In this document: positions 8,058-16,189 of the stretch, in pieces | Position numbering within the stretch: position 1 is the stretch's first letter | Layout: each line of letters begins with the position of its first letter | Program-made: the position numbers and the translations under genes | The notes under the pieces: model-generated | The model's database searches: none | Told to the model about the DNA's origin: nothing | The model's input: the letters and a program-made list of their open reading frames with translations, nothing else | From: Verrucomicrobiota bacterium | GTDB lineage: Bacteria > Verrucomicrobiota > Verrucomicrobiia > CAIQCK01 | DNA: 64,000 nt | Assembly: GCA_016222825.1 (NCBI GenBank) | Contig: JACRQF010000012.1 | Span: 1 to 64,000, forward strand | Direction: 5' to 3'

Positions 8058-9181
8058 CACTTCGCGGGCAGACGGCGCCAGAGATAGTGGCGGAACAGCA
8101 CCGTGAGGGTGGAAGTCAGCGGCACAGCCAGCAGCACGCCGATGAAGCCGAGCAGATGGCCCCAGATGAAGATGGACAACAGGACGGAGACCGGATGCAG
8201 GCCCGTTTTGTCGCCGACGATCCGCGGGGCCAGAATCCAGTTTTCGATCAGGTGGACGACGACGCACACGCCGATGGCCTGCAAGGGCATTTGCCAACTG
8301 CCGGTTTGCGCATAAGCGATCAGCGCCGCTGGAAACGCGCCGGCAACGACGCCGAAGAGGGGCACGAGGTCGAAGATGCCTACCCAGATGCCGAGCAGCA
8401 GCGCGAAATCAACGCCGATGATATAGAAGCCGATCGCCGCCAGCACGCCGACGCACGCCGCGACGATGCACTGGCCGCGGAAAAATGCCTGCACGGACTC
8501 GTTGATCTCACCCACGACCCGGATGATGTCATCGCGCACGGTGCGGTTGGCCACGGGCACGTAGAGTTTCCAGTTCGTGGCGAAGTAGTCCGGGTCGCGC
8601 AGGAAGTAGAAGACGTAAATCGGAATGATGAGAAACCCGACGACGGCGCTGAGGAGGCTGATGGTGTTTGAAAGGACCTGCGGGAGCGTGGCCGTCAGAT
8701 GTTTCGCCAGCATCGGCAACGAGCCGGTGACGCTGACTGTGAGTTGGTCCACAAACCCCTGCCAGGCGCCGGACTCTCTGGCGGAGCGGGCGCCATCCGC
8801 AAGCTGGCTGGCGGCGGCGGCCGCGCGTTTCAGCAGCGCGGGCATCTTGCTGGCGAAGTCCGTCAGTTCCTGGACGATCATCGGCAGCGCCAGCGCCACG
8901 GCGGCGGTCAGCGCGACCGCGCCGAGTCCGAACACCGTCACAACGGCTGCCGTGCGCGGCCACGTGCGCTTCGTGTGAAGCCAATCCACCGCCGGCATCA
9001 GCAGGTAGGCGATCAACATGCCGATGGCCGCCGGCAGCAGGACCCACTGCAATTGAGCAAACAACGCCGCCGCCGCCAATACGGCCGCGGCAGTCAGCGT
9101 CACAAGGAACGCGATGGCCAGCGCGACCAGCGCGTTGGCCACTACGCGGCGTTGCCACTCGGTAAAGAGATCGGGATTCAT
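8057..9181 (-). CDS. AI-2E/PerM family transporter
   Basis: 374 residues with about eight membrane helices arranged as in the AI-2E exporter (YdiK/PerM/TqsA) family: an N-terminal helix pair, a long hydrophilic loop (about residues 100-170) and a C-terminal bundle with the family pattern P-x-x-G-V-x-A-G-x-x-P-A followed by E-N-x-x-L-x-P-R-I-V-G. Members have been linked to autoinducer-2 or Na+/H+ export; the substrate here is open. It lies in the leftward metallo-beta-lactamase/permease/tonB run, with only 5 nt to the upstream gene and a one-base overlap with the next. Confidence 0.85.
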   Translation of the reverse strand: MNPDLFTEWQRRVVANALVALAIAFLVTLTAAAVLAAAALFAQLQWVLLPAAIGMLIAYLLMPAVDWLHTKRTWPRTAAVVTVFGLGAVALTAAVALALPMIVQELTDFASKMPALLKRAAAAASQLADGARSARESGAWQGFVDQLTVSVTGSLPMLAKHLTATLPQVLSNTISLLSAVVGFLIIPIYVFYFLRDPDYFATNWKLYVPVANRTVRDDIIRVVGEINESVQAFFRGQCIVAACVGVLAAIGFYIIGVDFALLLGIWVGIFDLVPLFGVVAGAFPAALIAYAQTGSWQMPLQAIGVCVVVHLIENWILAPRIVGDKTGLHPVSVLLSIFIWGHLLGFIGVLLAVPLTSTLTVLFRHYLWRRLPAK

Positions 9182-9186
9182 GGCTC

Positions 9187-10581
9187 TTAGAACTCCAGCA
9201 CGTCGTTGATGGCGGGGACATGGACTTGCGAGCGGGGGAAGATGTCGCGCAACGCGGCGGCGAGTGCGTTCGATTGCTCCGCTTCGCCGTGCACGACGCA
9301 GATGTGCTGCAACGAACCGGTCACGCGCCGCGCGTAGTCCAGCAGTTCACTGCGGCCGGCGTGCGCGCTGAACGCCGAGATCACCTCGACGTGCGCCTTC
9401 ACGTCGTGCTCCTCGCCGAAGATGCGCACGCGCTTCTCGCCGGCGATGAGCCGCGCGCCGAGCGTGTGCTGCGCGCAGAAGCCGACCATGATGACGGTGT
9501 TGCGCTCGTCGCCAAGGTTGTTGTGGAGATGGTGGCAGATGCGCCCGGCCTCGGCCATGCCCGACGCGGAGATGATGATGCACGGTTCCTTCAGGTCGTT
9601 GAGCGCGATGGACTGATCCACGTCATGGATGTATTTCAGCCGCTCCAGGCCGAACGGATTATGCCGTGCCATCAACTGCTCGTAGATGTCGAGGTTGAAG
9701 CACTCCGGGTGGAGCCGGAAGATTTCGGTGACGTTCACCGCGAGCGGGCTGTCCACGAAGATCGGCAGCTCCGGGATGCACTTCTCCTCCGTCAGCCGGT
9801 GCAGCGCATAGACGATGTGCTGGGTGCGGCCGACGGCGAAGGCCGGGATGATGATCTTGCCCTTGCGCTCAATGGTGCGGTTGACGATGGCGCAGAGCCG
9901 GTCGTTGACGTAGTCCATCGACTCATGCTCGCGGTTGCCGTAGGTGCTCGATATCGCCAATACGTCTATGTCCTCCATCGGCGCCGGGTCGCGCAGCAAG
10001 GGGTCGCAACCGCGGCCCAAGTCACCGGTGAAACCGATCCGTAGTCTTCGGTCACCTTCTCGCAAATCCATGATGACTTCCGCCGATCCCAGAATGTGGC
10101 CCGCATCGCGGAACCGGAACTGGACGCCATCGGCGATCCAGAGCGGGCGCTCGTAGCCCAGGCCGACGAACTGCCGGATCGTTGCCTCGGCTTCCTTCTC
10201 GGTGTAGATCGGCGCGACGGGCGGCAGGCCCTTCCTGGCGCGCTTCCGCGAAACGAATTGGGCGTCGTAGCGCTGCACGTGGGCGCTGTCCTGGAGCATC
10301 ACGGCGGCGAGGTCTCGGGTGCCGTTGGTGGCGTAGATGTTGCCGGCGAAACCGCGCTTCACCAGCGTCGGCAGCGCGCCGGTGTGGTCAATGTGCGCGT
10401 GGCTCACCACGACGGCTTCGACGGATCGCGGGTCGAAAGAAAAGCTGTTGTTGCGTTCAATGGATTCCAAGCGTCTGCCTTGGAAAATGCCGCAATCCAG
10501 CATCAATTCCGTGCCGTTGATGTTCAACAGGTGTCGAGAACCAGTGGTGGTTTGCGCTGCTCCGCAAAACGTCCATTTCAT
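9187..10581 (-). CDS. Beta-CASP metallo-beta-lactamase (CPSF73-like ribonuclease family)
   Basis: 464 residues, full length for bacterial beta-CASP nucleases. The zinc site is intact: S-H-A-H-I-D-H-T-G (about residues 59-67), the D-A-G-H-I-L-G-S-A motif (about 160), F-T-G-D-L-G (about 185), the beta-CASP signature I-S-A-S-G-M-A-E-A-G (about 340), S-A-H-A-G-R (about 405) and the final V-V-H-G-E. These enzymes cleave or trim RNA. The first 16 codons are duplicated, with 10 base changes, at 16036-16083 beyond the four-gene island. The present 5' end uses A/T-ending codons that the distant copy lacks, suggesting it was brought in by the island. Confidence 0.9.
   Translation of the reverse strand: MKWTFCGAAQTTTGSRHLLNINGTELMLDCGIFQGRRLESIERNNSFSFDPRSVEAVVVSHAHIDHTGALPTLVKRGFAGNIYATNGTRDLAAVMLQDSAHVQRYDAQFVSRKRARKGLPPVAPIYTEKEAEATIRQFVGLGYERPLWIADGVQFRFRDAGHILGSAEVIMDLREGDRRLRIGFTGDLGRGCDPLLRDPAPMEDIDVLAISSTYGNREHESMDYVNDRLCAIVNRTIERKGKIIIPAFAVGRTQHIVYALHRLTEEKCIPELPIFVDSPLAVNVTEIFRLHPECFNLDIYEQLMARHNPFGLERLKYIHDVDQSIALNDLKEPCIIISASGMAEAGRICHHLHNNLGDERNTVIMVGFCAQHTLGARLIAGEKRVRIFGEEHDVKAHVEVISAFSAHAGRSELLDYARRVTGSLQHICVVHGEAEQSNALAAALRDIFPRSQVHVPAINDVLEF
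10534..10581 (-). repeat. Left direct repeat: first 16 codons of the metallo-beta-lactamase gene
   Basis: This 48-bp segment is 38/48 identical to 16036-16083 in the same orientation. Seven of the ten differences are synonymous third-position changes. It forms the functional 5' end of the gene and abuts AT-rich island DNA, with a small ATATTA/TAATAT inverted repeat at 10582-10606. Confidence 0.75.
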
Positions 10582-10825
10582 ATATTAAGCTCATCACATG
10601 TAATATTAAAAATATAAGGAATAAACAACAGGCAATACAAGAAGATGCTCAGTGTGTCAACGGAACGGTCCAGAACACCGCTGCTTTCAGTGCCAGCAGC
10701 TTTTATGTGACAGTGCTGCTTTCCAGTCTGAATGGTGCGGGCGTGTCTCTTCTTGTTCAGAGCTTCAGATATTGGTTTATGCTATTCAACCACAGCACGG
10801 ATGTGGTAGAAACAGCGAGTGAAGC
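10582..10825. other. AT-rich leader of the island, presumed promoter region
   Basis: A 244-bp non-coding segment between the divergent metallo-beta-lactamase and phosphatase-fold genes. It is markedly AT-rich next to the junction (10582-10625) and must hold the promoters for both directions. I cannot assign -10/-35 boxes with confidence. Confidence 0.4.
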
Positions 10826-12313
10826 GTGGAGAAACCTCCATCGAATGAAAGGCAAGGATTGGGAGCATTGAAACGCGAGAAGTCAGCTAGAGTTGATCGT
10901 GTGTTTTGTGAAACCTCGAGAAGGTTTGGGAACGGTGCTTCGATCAGGGGAACAATTTCGGTTTCCAAGTTGCGCACTGTCCACCCTTTGGCCGCGCGAC
11001 GGGGGTGCCGTGGCCTAATTATTCTGATCTTCGATTCTCTTCGGAAGGACTTCGAGTCGATTTGCTCTCAGAATGGTGTGCCGAATTTGCCGATGTTCAA
11101 CCGGCTGAAATCCATGACTCATCCTTTGTTGCACGCGTGTTGTGGTTCATTCCCCACCGTTCCCATGCGAACGGACCTGTTGACGGGGCAACTGTCTTTT
11201 CTGCAAAGACGTTGGGCAAGACCGCTGAATACGGATTTTGTGTTTACAAAGTCCGCTGCGAATGTTGGTATCAAGACGCGGCTCATAACAGATAACTACG
11301 TTATCATTTTGCCACAGTTAGGCGGTATGATGGATGAATTCTTTGATGGTTGCATCTTCATACGAGGCTCAGGTTCAGATCCTTGGCAGGAAACTGTGAC
11401 TTGGAGTAGCCTGCATAGTTCTCGTCGCCCATCGCGCTCACTCAGTTTCGAACAGCAGTTCCTGGTCAATGTGCAAGCTTGGGAAAGTGCGGGAGGACCT
11501 CCCTATCGCCGACTATTTGATGAGGCGGGCCGCGCTTTGAGGCAAGAGATCACCAATGAACGCTTTATATTTTGGGTTGATTGCTTCTCTACGCACGAGC
11601 CTTGGATTTCTCCGCAACAACTAGATCCGAAAAACCTGCCGGATGACGAGCCGATCTCGCCACCTTACGGAGGGACAAATGGATATGCCCCGCATCAACT
11701 TGCCGCTCTTCGCATGCAATACGCGAAGCGTATTGCTGCCGTAGATGCGGCGGGGTTGCCTTTCATTTCTGTGCTACAGGAGGCGATGAAGTCTGGTGAC
11801 GTGGCCCTTGCTGTTCTGTCAGATCACGGCTTCTTGTTCGGAGAATATGGGCTGGTCGGGAAACTCGACAGTTGTCCGGTGCTTCCTCCGCTTTATGATC
11901 TGGTAGCGTGGCTGTCTCCACACTTTGAGAATCGGGTTGATGATAACCGTCTTCTTCAGCCTTCTGATTTCACGAATGTATTCTGCGAACTACTTGGCAC
12001 GTCTTTTCCTTCCGCCCCGACACAGAATTTACCTGATCGCCCACAAGTAATCGGCCGCAACAGCCCGGAAGTTCCCACCATTACCATCGCAACACGAGAG
12101 GGGTTTGCACTGGTGTTTCGAGATGACCTAAATACTTTCCCCAGATGGTATGCACAATCTAAGCTTGATGCATCAAGAGCTTGGGAGATGCAAGGAGAAC
12201 CGACAATCCCACGCGGAGTGATCGATTCACGCCAACTACGAATAATACTTGGACAACAACCATGGGTTGAGAACTTTCGGAGTTCAGTAAACCAATTAAT
12301 AGGAGCAACATGA
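10826..12313 (+). CDS. Alkaline-phosphatase/sulfatase-fold enzyme with Thr in place of the sulfatase Cys
   Basis: A 495-residue protein. After a basic N-terminal 60 residues comes the superfamily's first metal strand, I-L-I-F-D-S-L-R-K-D (about 68-78), then P-N-L-P-x-F. The nucleophile segment is T-V-P-M-R-x-x-L-L-T-G (about 111-121). It aligns exactly with the sulfatase signature C-x-P-S-R-x-x-L-x-T-G, with Thr where formylglycine-forming Cys would be. The C-terminal metal site is L-S-D-H-G-F-L-F-G-E (about 330). A Thr nucleophile is known in nucleotide pyrophosphatase/phosphodiesterase and phosphonate-type relatives, so a phosphoester substrate is more likely than a sulfate. There is no signal peptide. 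The GTG at 10826 is the first start; later ones are possible. The stop overlaps the next gene by 4 nt. Confidence 0.65.
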   Translation: MEKPPSNERQGLGALKREKSARVDRVFCETSRRFGNGASIRGTISVSKLRTVHPLAARRGCRGLIILIFDSLRKDFESICSQNGVPNLPMFNRLKSMTHPLLHACCGSFPTVPMRTDLLTGQLSFLQRRWARPLNTDFVFTKSAANVGIKTRLITDNYVIILPQLGGMMDEFFDGCIFIRGSGSDPWQETVTWSSLHSSRRPSRSLSFEQQFLVNVQAWESAGGPPYRRLFDEAGRALRQEITNERFIFWVDCFSTHEPWISPQQLDPKNLPDDEPISPPYGGTNGYAPHQLAALRMQYAKRIAAVDAAGLPFISVLQEAMKSGDVALAVLSDHGFLFGEYGLVGKLDSCPVLPPLYDLVAWLSPHFENRVDDNRLLQPSDFTNVFCELLGTSFPSAPTQNLPDRPQVIGRNSPEVPTITIATREGFALVFRDDLNTFPRWYAQSKLDASRAWEMQGEPTIPRGVIDSRQLRIILGQQPWVENFRSSVNQLIGAT

Positions 12314-14076
12314 ACAACGGCCAGGTTGATTTTCTCGTTCTAGCACCACTTGCCGAGGAAATCGAGGCGCTATCTAAAACGCTGGGGTTTTCAATTACGT
12401 CATCTCGTGTCCTAGAGAATGGTGCCACTTGCTATTCGTTAGAACTTCCAAACAACGAGGGGAACGGGATCGTCCAAGTGTGCGTAGTAAAGCTCATTCA
12501 CCAAGGTGTGTTGAGGGCAGGCGTGACAGCATCTAGGCTTATAGCACATTGGCGCCCGTGGTGTGTGGTATCGTTTGGAATCGCTGGCGGATTTGTGGGC
12601 GACGACGTAGAACTCCGCGATGTTATTGTGCCTGAAGTCGTGATTTACTACGAACCAGCAAAGGAAACGCGGCGCGGTCGTAAGTCTAAGCGCCAACCAC
12701 GATTCTTGCCTATTCCGACTTCTCTCTTGCTACAAACAATCTGTCGGAGGATTCAGCCGTCAGCTATGAAGGTAATCGGACCGGGGATAAGACTGGAAGG
12801 TTTACTCGCCTCTGGCGAGAAAAAGATAACCGACAGGGAGGCGCCAGTTCGTGAGGCTCTGGGGGATTATAACGATAAGATTCTGGGAGTCGAAATGGAG
12901 GCGGCGGGCGTGGGGGCCGCAACTCTAGAGTTTCCAGAATACTGTCCAGTCCCACATTTGCTTGTAGTTAAAGGCGTCTCCGACGATGCAACCATCGCTG
13001 ACAATCCTAAGAACTCTGAGCCAGAGAAGATTAAGCGAAAGGAGAATCGCCGCATGGCAGCAGTGAATGCGGCGCAATTCCTCAAAATGGTCATGGAGAA
13101 CTCGAAACCAGAGCATCCAGTGAAGGTTGAGGTGTCACCTGCAAGCAAAGTGAAAGAACTGGCACGCTCAATTCAAACGAAGATTCCGAATATCTTCCTC
13201 GCTCGGCCGCTGAGACAAGACGATCTGATCCGAGCGATCAACCGGTTGGATCGCCTTCCGACTGTATATTATCATTGGAGAATCATGCATAGGCATGTTC
13301 ACTGGGTGGACTTTTGCCATATTCTCTTAATGAAACGGCTTCAACAGATCGGATTGCCCGTTGAAGCCTTGATAACAGACGGTGAGAGACCCTTTCAGCA
13401 AGAGGCGCGTTCACATACTGGGAAGCTGGTCGAGGCAGTGCTGGGGCCGCAGGCTCATATAAGTTGGCATAGTGAGATTGCAAAAGAAGCGGGTAAATAT
13501 GCTCAACATGCCCGTGATAATGGTTTTGATGAAACCGCGCGGCAAACACTTCTTAGAGCAGGGCACATCCTCGGAGTCCGGGCAGGCAATCTCATTACTG
13601 AGCAATGGTTGCACTATATTGCTTGGTCAGCTCGTGCTACAGGTCGTTGTCTTGTTCTCTTCTGGGACCGTCATGCGAGGATGTATAAACAGTTATTGAG
13701 TATAATCTCGCTTGACCCTCTTCTTATTCCTGGCCCTAGTTTTGAACTGAACGGAACACTTGGAAAATACGATGAGCCAGGCAAAGGTCTTGTGATAGAT
13801 CCGCCGCGGTTCGATTCGATAATTGGCTGGCTTGAGAAGTCGCCGCCCGCCTCATACGTTTCGGATCTCGCTAGGTATTTGACGCTTGACGAACTGCCAA
13901 AGGTGCCTCCCGCGAAGGAATGGGTGGTCACTGAGGGAAGGGAACTCCTAGAAAAATATCCGCGGCTCAGAAACAGGCTCGCTTCACCACTGAGGAATCG
14001 AAAATTCAACATAGCCACTTTTGGTATTCTAGACGCGATGCTGAAATGGAACAGGATCTTCTTCAAGGACTGGTAG
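12310..14076 (+). CDS. Nucleoside-phosphorylase-fold protein with large unknown C-terminal domain
   Basis: 588 residues. Residues 1-265 form a PNP/MTA-SAH nucleosidase domain: S-F-G-I-A-G-G (about 90-96), L-A-S-G-E-K-K-I-T-D (about 167), G-V-E-M-E-A-A-G (about 193, the ribose/purine site with the catalytic-type M-E) and V-K-G-V-S-D-D-A (about 220). Residues about 285-588 are not recognised. Around 320-360, H-W-R-I-M-H-R-H-V-H-W-V-D followed by a helix and L-P-V-E-A-L-I-T-D-G-E is faintly reminiscent of HUP/class I synthetase folds, but no KMSKS is seen. AGGAG sits before the ATG. PNP domains in bacterial conflict proteins cleave nucleotides or signals; that role here is inference only. Confidence 0.65.
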   Translation: MNNGQVDFLVLAPLAEEIEALSKTLGFSITSSRVLENGATCYSLELPNNEGNGIVQVCVVKLIHQGVLRAGVTASRLIAHWRPWCVVSFGIAGGFVGDDVELRDVIVPEVVIYYEPAKETRRGRKSKRQPRFLPIPTSLLLQTICRRIQPSAMKVIGPGIRLEGLLASGEKKITDREAPVREALGDYNDKILGVEMEAAGVGAATLEFPEYCPVPHLLVVKGVSDDATIADNPKNSEPEKIKRKENRRMAAVNAAQFLKMVMENSKPEHPVKVEVSPASKVKELARSIQTKIPNIFLARPLRQDDLIRAINRLDRLPTVYYHWRIMHRHVHWVDFCHILLMKRLQQIGLPVEALITDGERPFQQEARSHTGKLVEAVLGPQAHISWHSEIAKEAGKYAQHARDNGFDETARQTLLRAGHILGVRAGNLITEQWLHYIAWSARATGRCLVLFWDRHARMYKQLLSIISLDPLLIPGPSFELNGTLGKYDEPGKGLVIDPPRFDSIIGWLEKSPPASYVSDLARYLTLDELPKVPPAKEWVVTEGRELLEKYPRLRNRLASPLRNRKFNIATFGILDAMLKWNRIFFKDW

Positions 14077-14079
14077 CAG

Positions 14080-14982
14080 ATGGGTGTCCATGGCTACGAT
14101 AATTGTGCGGCAGTGAAACTGACATCCCCCTACAGCGAAGCAGGGGCTAGAATTGGCTCTGCAATCAAGGTGTGCTTGGAGCAGTATCCTTCGCTGCGGG
14201 TGGGTGGGTCTTGGGCGTCAGGAGAACCACATCTCCCAGCGGTCTGCGGCGGTTGGATTCATTCATTGTCCGACATTGATTTGGTGCTAGTTAATGATCT
14301 CGCTGTGTCCGAGCGAGGCGGCATCATCTCACACATTCAGGGGGAGGCCAAACAGGCTCGCGTTCGGCTTGCTGGCATATCGATGAAGAAACAACATGGG
14401 GTAACGGATTCGTTGCATCCCGCCGAGGTGAGGCCAACAGATGAGAACAATCGCTGTCAATTAGACCCTGTTTACTACTTACACTTTTGGAGCGCAATCA
14501 GCTCATTCGAATGTTCAATTCGTGAACGACGATTTGGAATGGAGAATCGTCGATGTGTTGCTTCTTATTCCGCGAGCAAGTTTTTCTTCACACTGCTCAG
14601 GAACATCGGTGTTCTACGCGGGCACAGATTCCAATCTTACGCTGCCCTTTCCCGGTGGGCAAAGGCGCTGTGGACTGAGTTGCCGGTGTGTGAGGCTTAC
14701 GATATCAAGGTTGGGAACATCCCAGAGCTAAGCGATGTCGTAGTGGAGGGACTCATTGGGAAAGACACAGTAAGACTTGTTCTTGATAACGAGAAGATGT
14801 CGGGCGCAATACCAGGAGTCACGTCTTTGGCTGCTGACGTGCTCGGCTCACTTTACGGTAGCGAAAGCTTGTGTCCTACGCAGTATCTGCAAGCGGCGCG
14901 AAATGCAGTGTATGCGAGGCATTTGTCAGCGTTTGTTGACTATGTGGAATCGAAGTTGGTGCGACCGAATGCCCTAATCTGA
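14080..14982 (+). CDS. Nucleotidyltransferase-fold protein
   Basis: 300 residues. The pol-beta-type signature is visible as G-G-S-W-A-S-G (about 42-48) followed after 16 residues by S-D-I-D-L-V-L-V (about 64-71), giving the first two metal-binding Asp residues. The rest, including a helical segment at about 160-200 (Y-S-A-S-K-F-F-F-T-L-L-R), is compatible with the substrate-binding half of a minimal nucleotidyltransferase such as an aminoglycoside-type or toxin-type NTase. The acceptor is unknown. It starts 3 nt after the preceding stop and ends 6 nt before the radical SAM gene, so the operon is continuous. Confidence 0.6.
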   Translation: MGVHGYDNCAAVKLTSPYSEAGARIGSAIKVCLEQYPSLRVGGSWASGEPHLPAVCGGWIHSLSDIDLVLVNDLAVSERGGIISHIQGEAKQARVRLAGISMKKQHGVTDSLHPAEVRPTDENNRCQLDPVYYLHFWSAISSFECSIRERRFGMENRRCVASYSASKFFFTLLRNIGVLRGHRFQSYAALSRWAKALWTELPVCEAYDIKVGNIPELSDVVVEGLIGKDTVRLVLDNEKMSGAIPGVTSLAADVLGSLYGSESLCPTQYLQAARNAVYARHLSAFVDYVESKLVRPNALI

Positions 14983-14988
14983 AACACG

Positions 14989-15969
14989 ATGAGTGGCTCT
15001 ACTCAAAACGACTGTGCATTCTTGTTTCTCACCGAGGCCTGCAATTTATCGTGCAAGCACTGTTATGTGTCTGCCCACCCAAGTAAAGGTGGAGAGATGC
15101 CTGCTTCCATAATCCGACGTGCATTCGAGGTGTGTGCGCAGCTCGGAATCAAACACCTTCGGCTTACCGGTGGCGAGCCAACAATTCATCGAGAGTTTGA
15201 CTCAATTCTTGCCGAGGCCACAAGCCGTGGATTCAAAGTTGGCTTAGTTACCAATGGCTTACGTTTTCTACGTATGGCCGGTGTTGAACTGTTGCTCAAG
15301 CAACTGTCCCGGTGCTGGGTGAGTGCATACGGGCCTACGGCGGCGATTCACTCTCATATTGGAGGAGAACTCGCTCCTTCATTTAGTGAGGTGCTATCTC
15401 GGGTTGGTGAGTGGACGCAGGGAGGGCATGCCATAGGCGTGAGCGTCCTGCTAAAGCCGGGATCTGCGATGGAGTCTGCCGGGTTGCTTGAGCGAGCACT
15501 TGCCACAGGAGTTCGTCGGCTGCGTTTTATACCGATGCAACCTGACGGAAGAGGGGTGAGATATTTTGCAGGAGACTGGTCTGAGTGGCCGGAAGAACTA
15601 GCTCAGTTATTTCAGAGGTTGCGCAATACGTCCCTATGTGAAGAATTTCAAGAAATCACGCTGAATGACCCATTTGACCTTGCCGCACGCTTTCCAGATA
15701 AAATGGATTCCTGTTTCTTACGCCGTCGCCGTATGTGGTCTGTCGTCCCAACGGGTGACGTTTATCCGTGTTGTTTCGCGGCTTATGAAACGAAACGGAA
15801 ACTCGGAAATATAATGGAGGATGACATAATTCGACGTTTGCAGGGGAAGCTGCCGCTTGCAGAAAGAGTGCCTCCTTGCAGAGCATTTAGTAGATCTTTT
15901 TGGCCGGGAATTCCGGGAAAATTAGTAAGCTGTCCAGTCTCTCATATCGCTCTACGAGCCAGAGGCTAA
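14989..15969 (+). CDS. Radical SAM/SPASM-type protein
   Basis: 326 residues. The [4Fe-4S]-SAM motif C-N-L-S-C-K-H-C (about 18-25) and the SAM-binding L-T-G-G-E-P-T (about 60-66) are intact. The C-terminal third has extra cysteines placed as in SPASM/twitch domains: C-F-L (about 241), V-Y-P-C-C-F (about 260), P-P-C-R (about 295) and S-C-P-V (about 315). SPASM proteins bind auxiliary clusters and mostly modify peptides, sometimes nucleosides or sugars. No short precursor peptide gene was found in the island. As the last gene of the four-gene operon it probably acts on the same substrate as the phosphatase-fold, PNP and NTase proteins. Confidence 0.8.
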   Translation: MSGSTQNDCAFLFLTEACNLSCKHCYVSAHPSKGGEMPASIIRRAFEVCAQLGIKHLRLTGGEPTIHREFDSILAEATSRGFKVGLVTNGLRFLRMAGVELLLKQLSRCWVSAYGPTAAIHSHIGGELAPSFSEVLSRVGEWTQGGHAIGVSVLLKPGSAMESAGLLERALATGVRRLRFIPMQPDGRGVRYFAGDWSEWPEELAQLFQRLRNTSLCEEFQEITLNDPFDLAARFPDKMDSCFLRRRRMWSVVPTGDVYPCCFAAYETKRKLGNIMEDDIIRRLQGKLPLAERVPPCRAFSRSFWPGIPGKLVSCPVSHIALRARG

Positions 15970-16015
15970 TTGGCAAAACAACTCGCAACTATCGCGAACT
16001 TTGCAAGAACACCAA

Positions 16016-16031
16016 CGCGCATGCTTGCGCG
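16016..16031. repeat. Short inverted repeat at the right edge of the island
   Basis: Arms CGCGCA and TGCGCG with a 4-base loop lie 47 nt after the radical SAM stop and 5 nt before the right direct repeat. There is no T-run, so it is a poor terminator. It may mark the recombination edge. Confidence 0.3.
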
Positions 16032-16035
16032 ACTG

Positions 16036-16083
16036 CCGCGAGCCGGTGGTCATCTGCGCTGCGCCGTAAAAAGTCCATTTCAT
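16036..16083 (-). pseudogene. Right direct repeat: orphan 5' end of a metallo-beta-lactamase gene
   Basis: Read on the minus strand from an ATG at 16083, it encodes MKWTFYGAAQMTTGSR, matching 13 of the first 14-16 positions of the intact protein (MKWTFCGAAQTTTGSR), and then diverges at once. The codons are G/C-ending as in the flanking genome. It lies 106 nt downstream of the serine-protease-like gene, where the next operon gene would be expected. Confidence 0.7.
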
Positions 16084-16189
16084 CGTGTTCTCTTGTTACC
16101 GAAGGCCCGGAGTATAGGCAACCGGGGCGGCGGACACAAGAAGCGGCAGCAGAAAGAAGCGGGGCAGGGGATCTCTCCGCCGAAAGCGG

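Larger units (their letters stand above)
10534..16083 (+). mobile_element. Putative integrated island that swapped the 5' end of its target gene
   Basis: A 5.5-kb segment bounded by direct 48-bp copies of the metallo-beta-lactamase 5' end. All four inner genes run opposite to the flanking minus-strand genes. They are visibly less GC-rich, with many A/T-ending codons, and are packed with -4 to +6 nt spacing. The right copy has host-like G/C-ending codons and lies where the minus-strand operon would have continued, so it looks like the displaced native 5' end. No integrase, transposase or resolvase is present inside; mobilisation in trans or homologous exchange would be needed. Confidence 0.55.
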
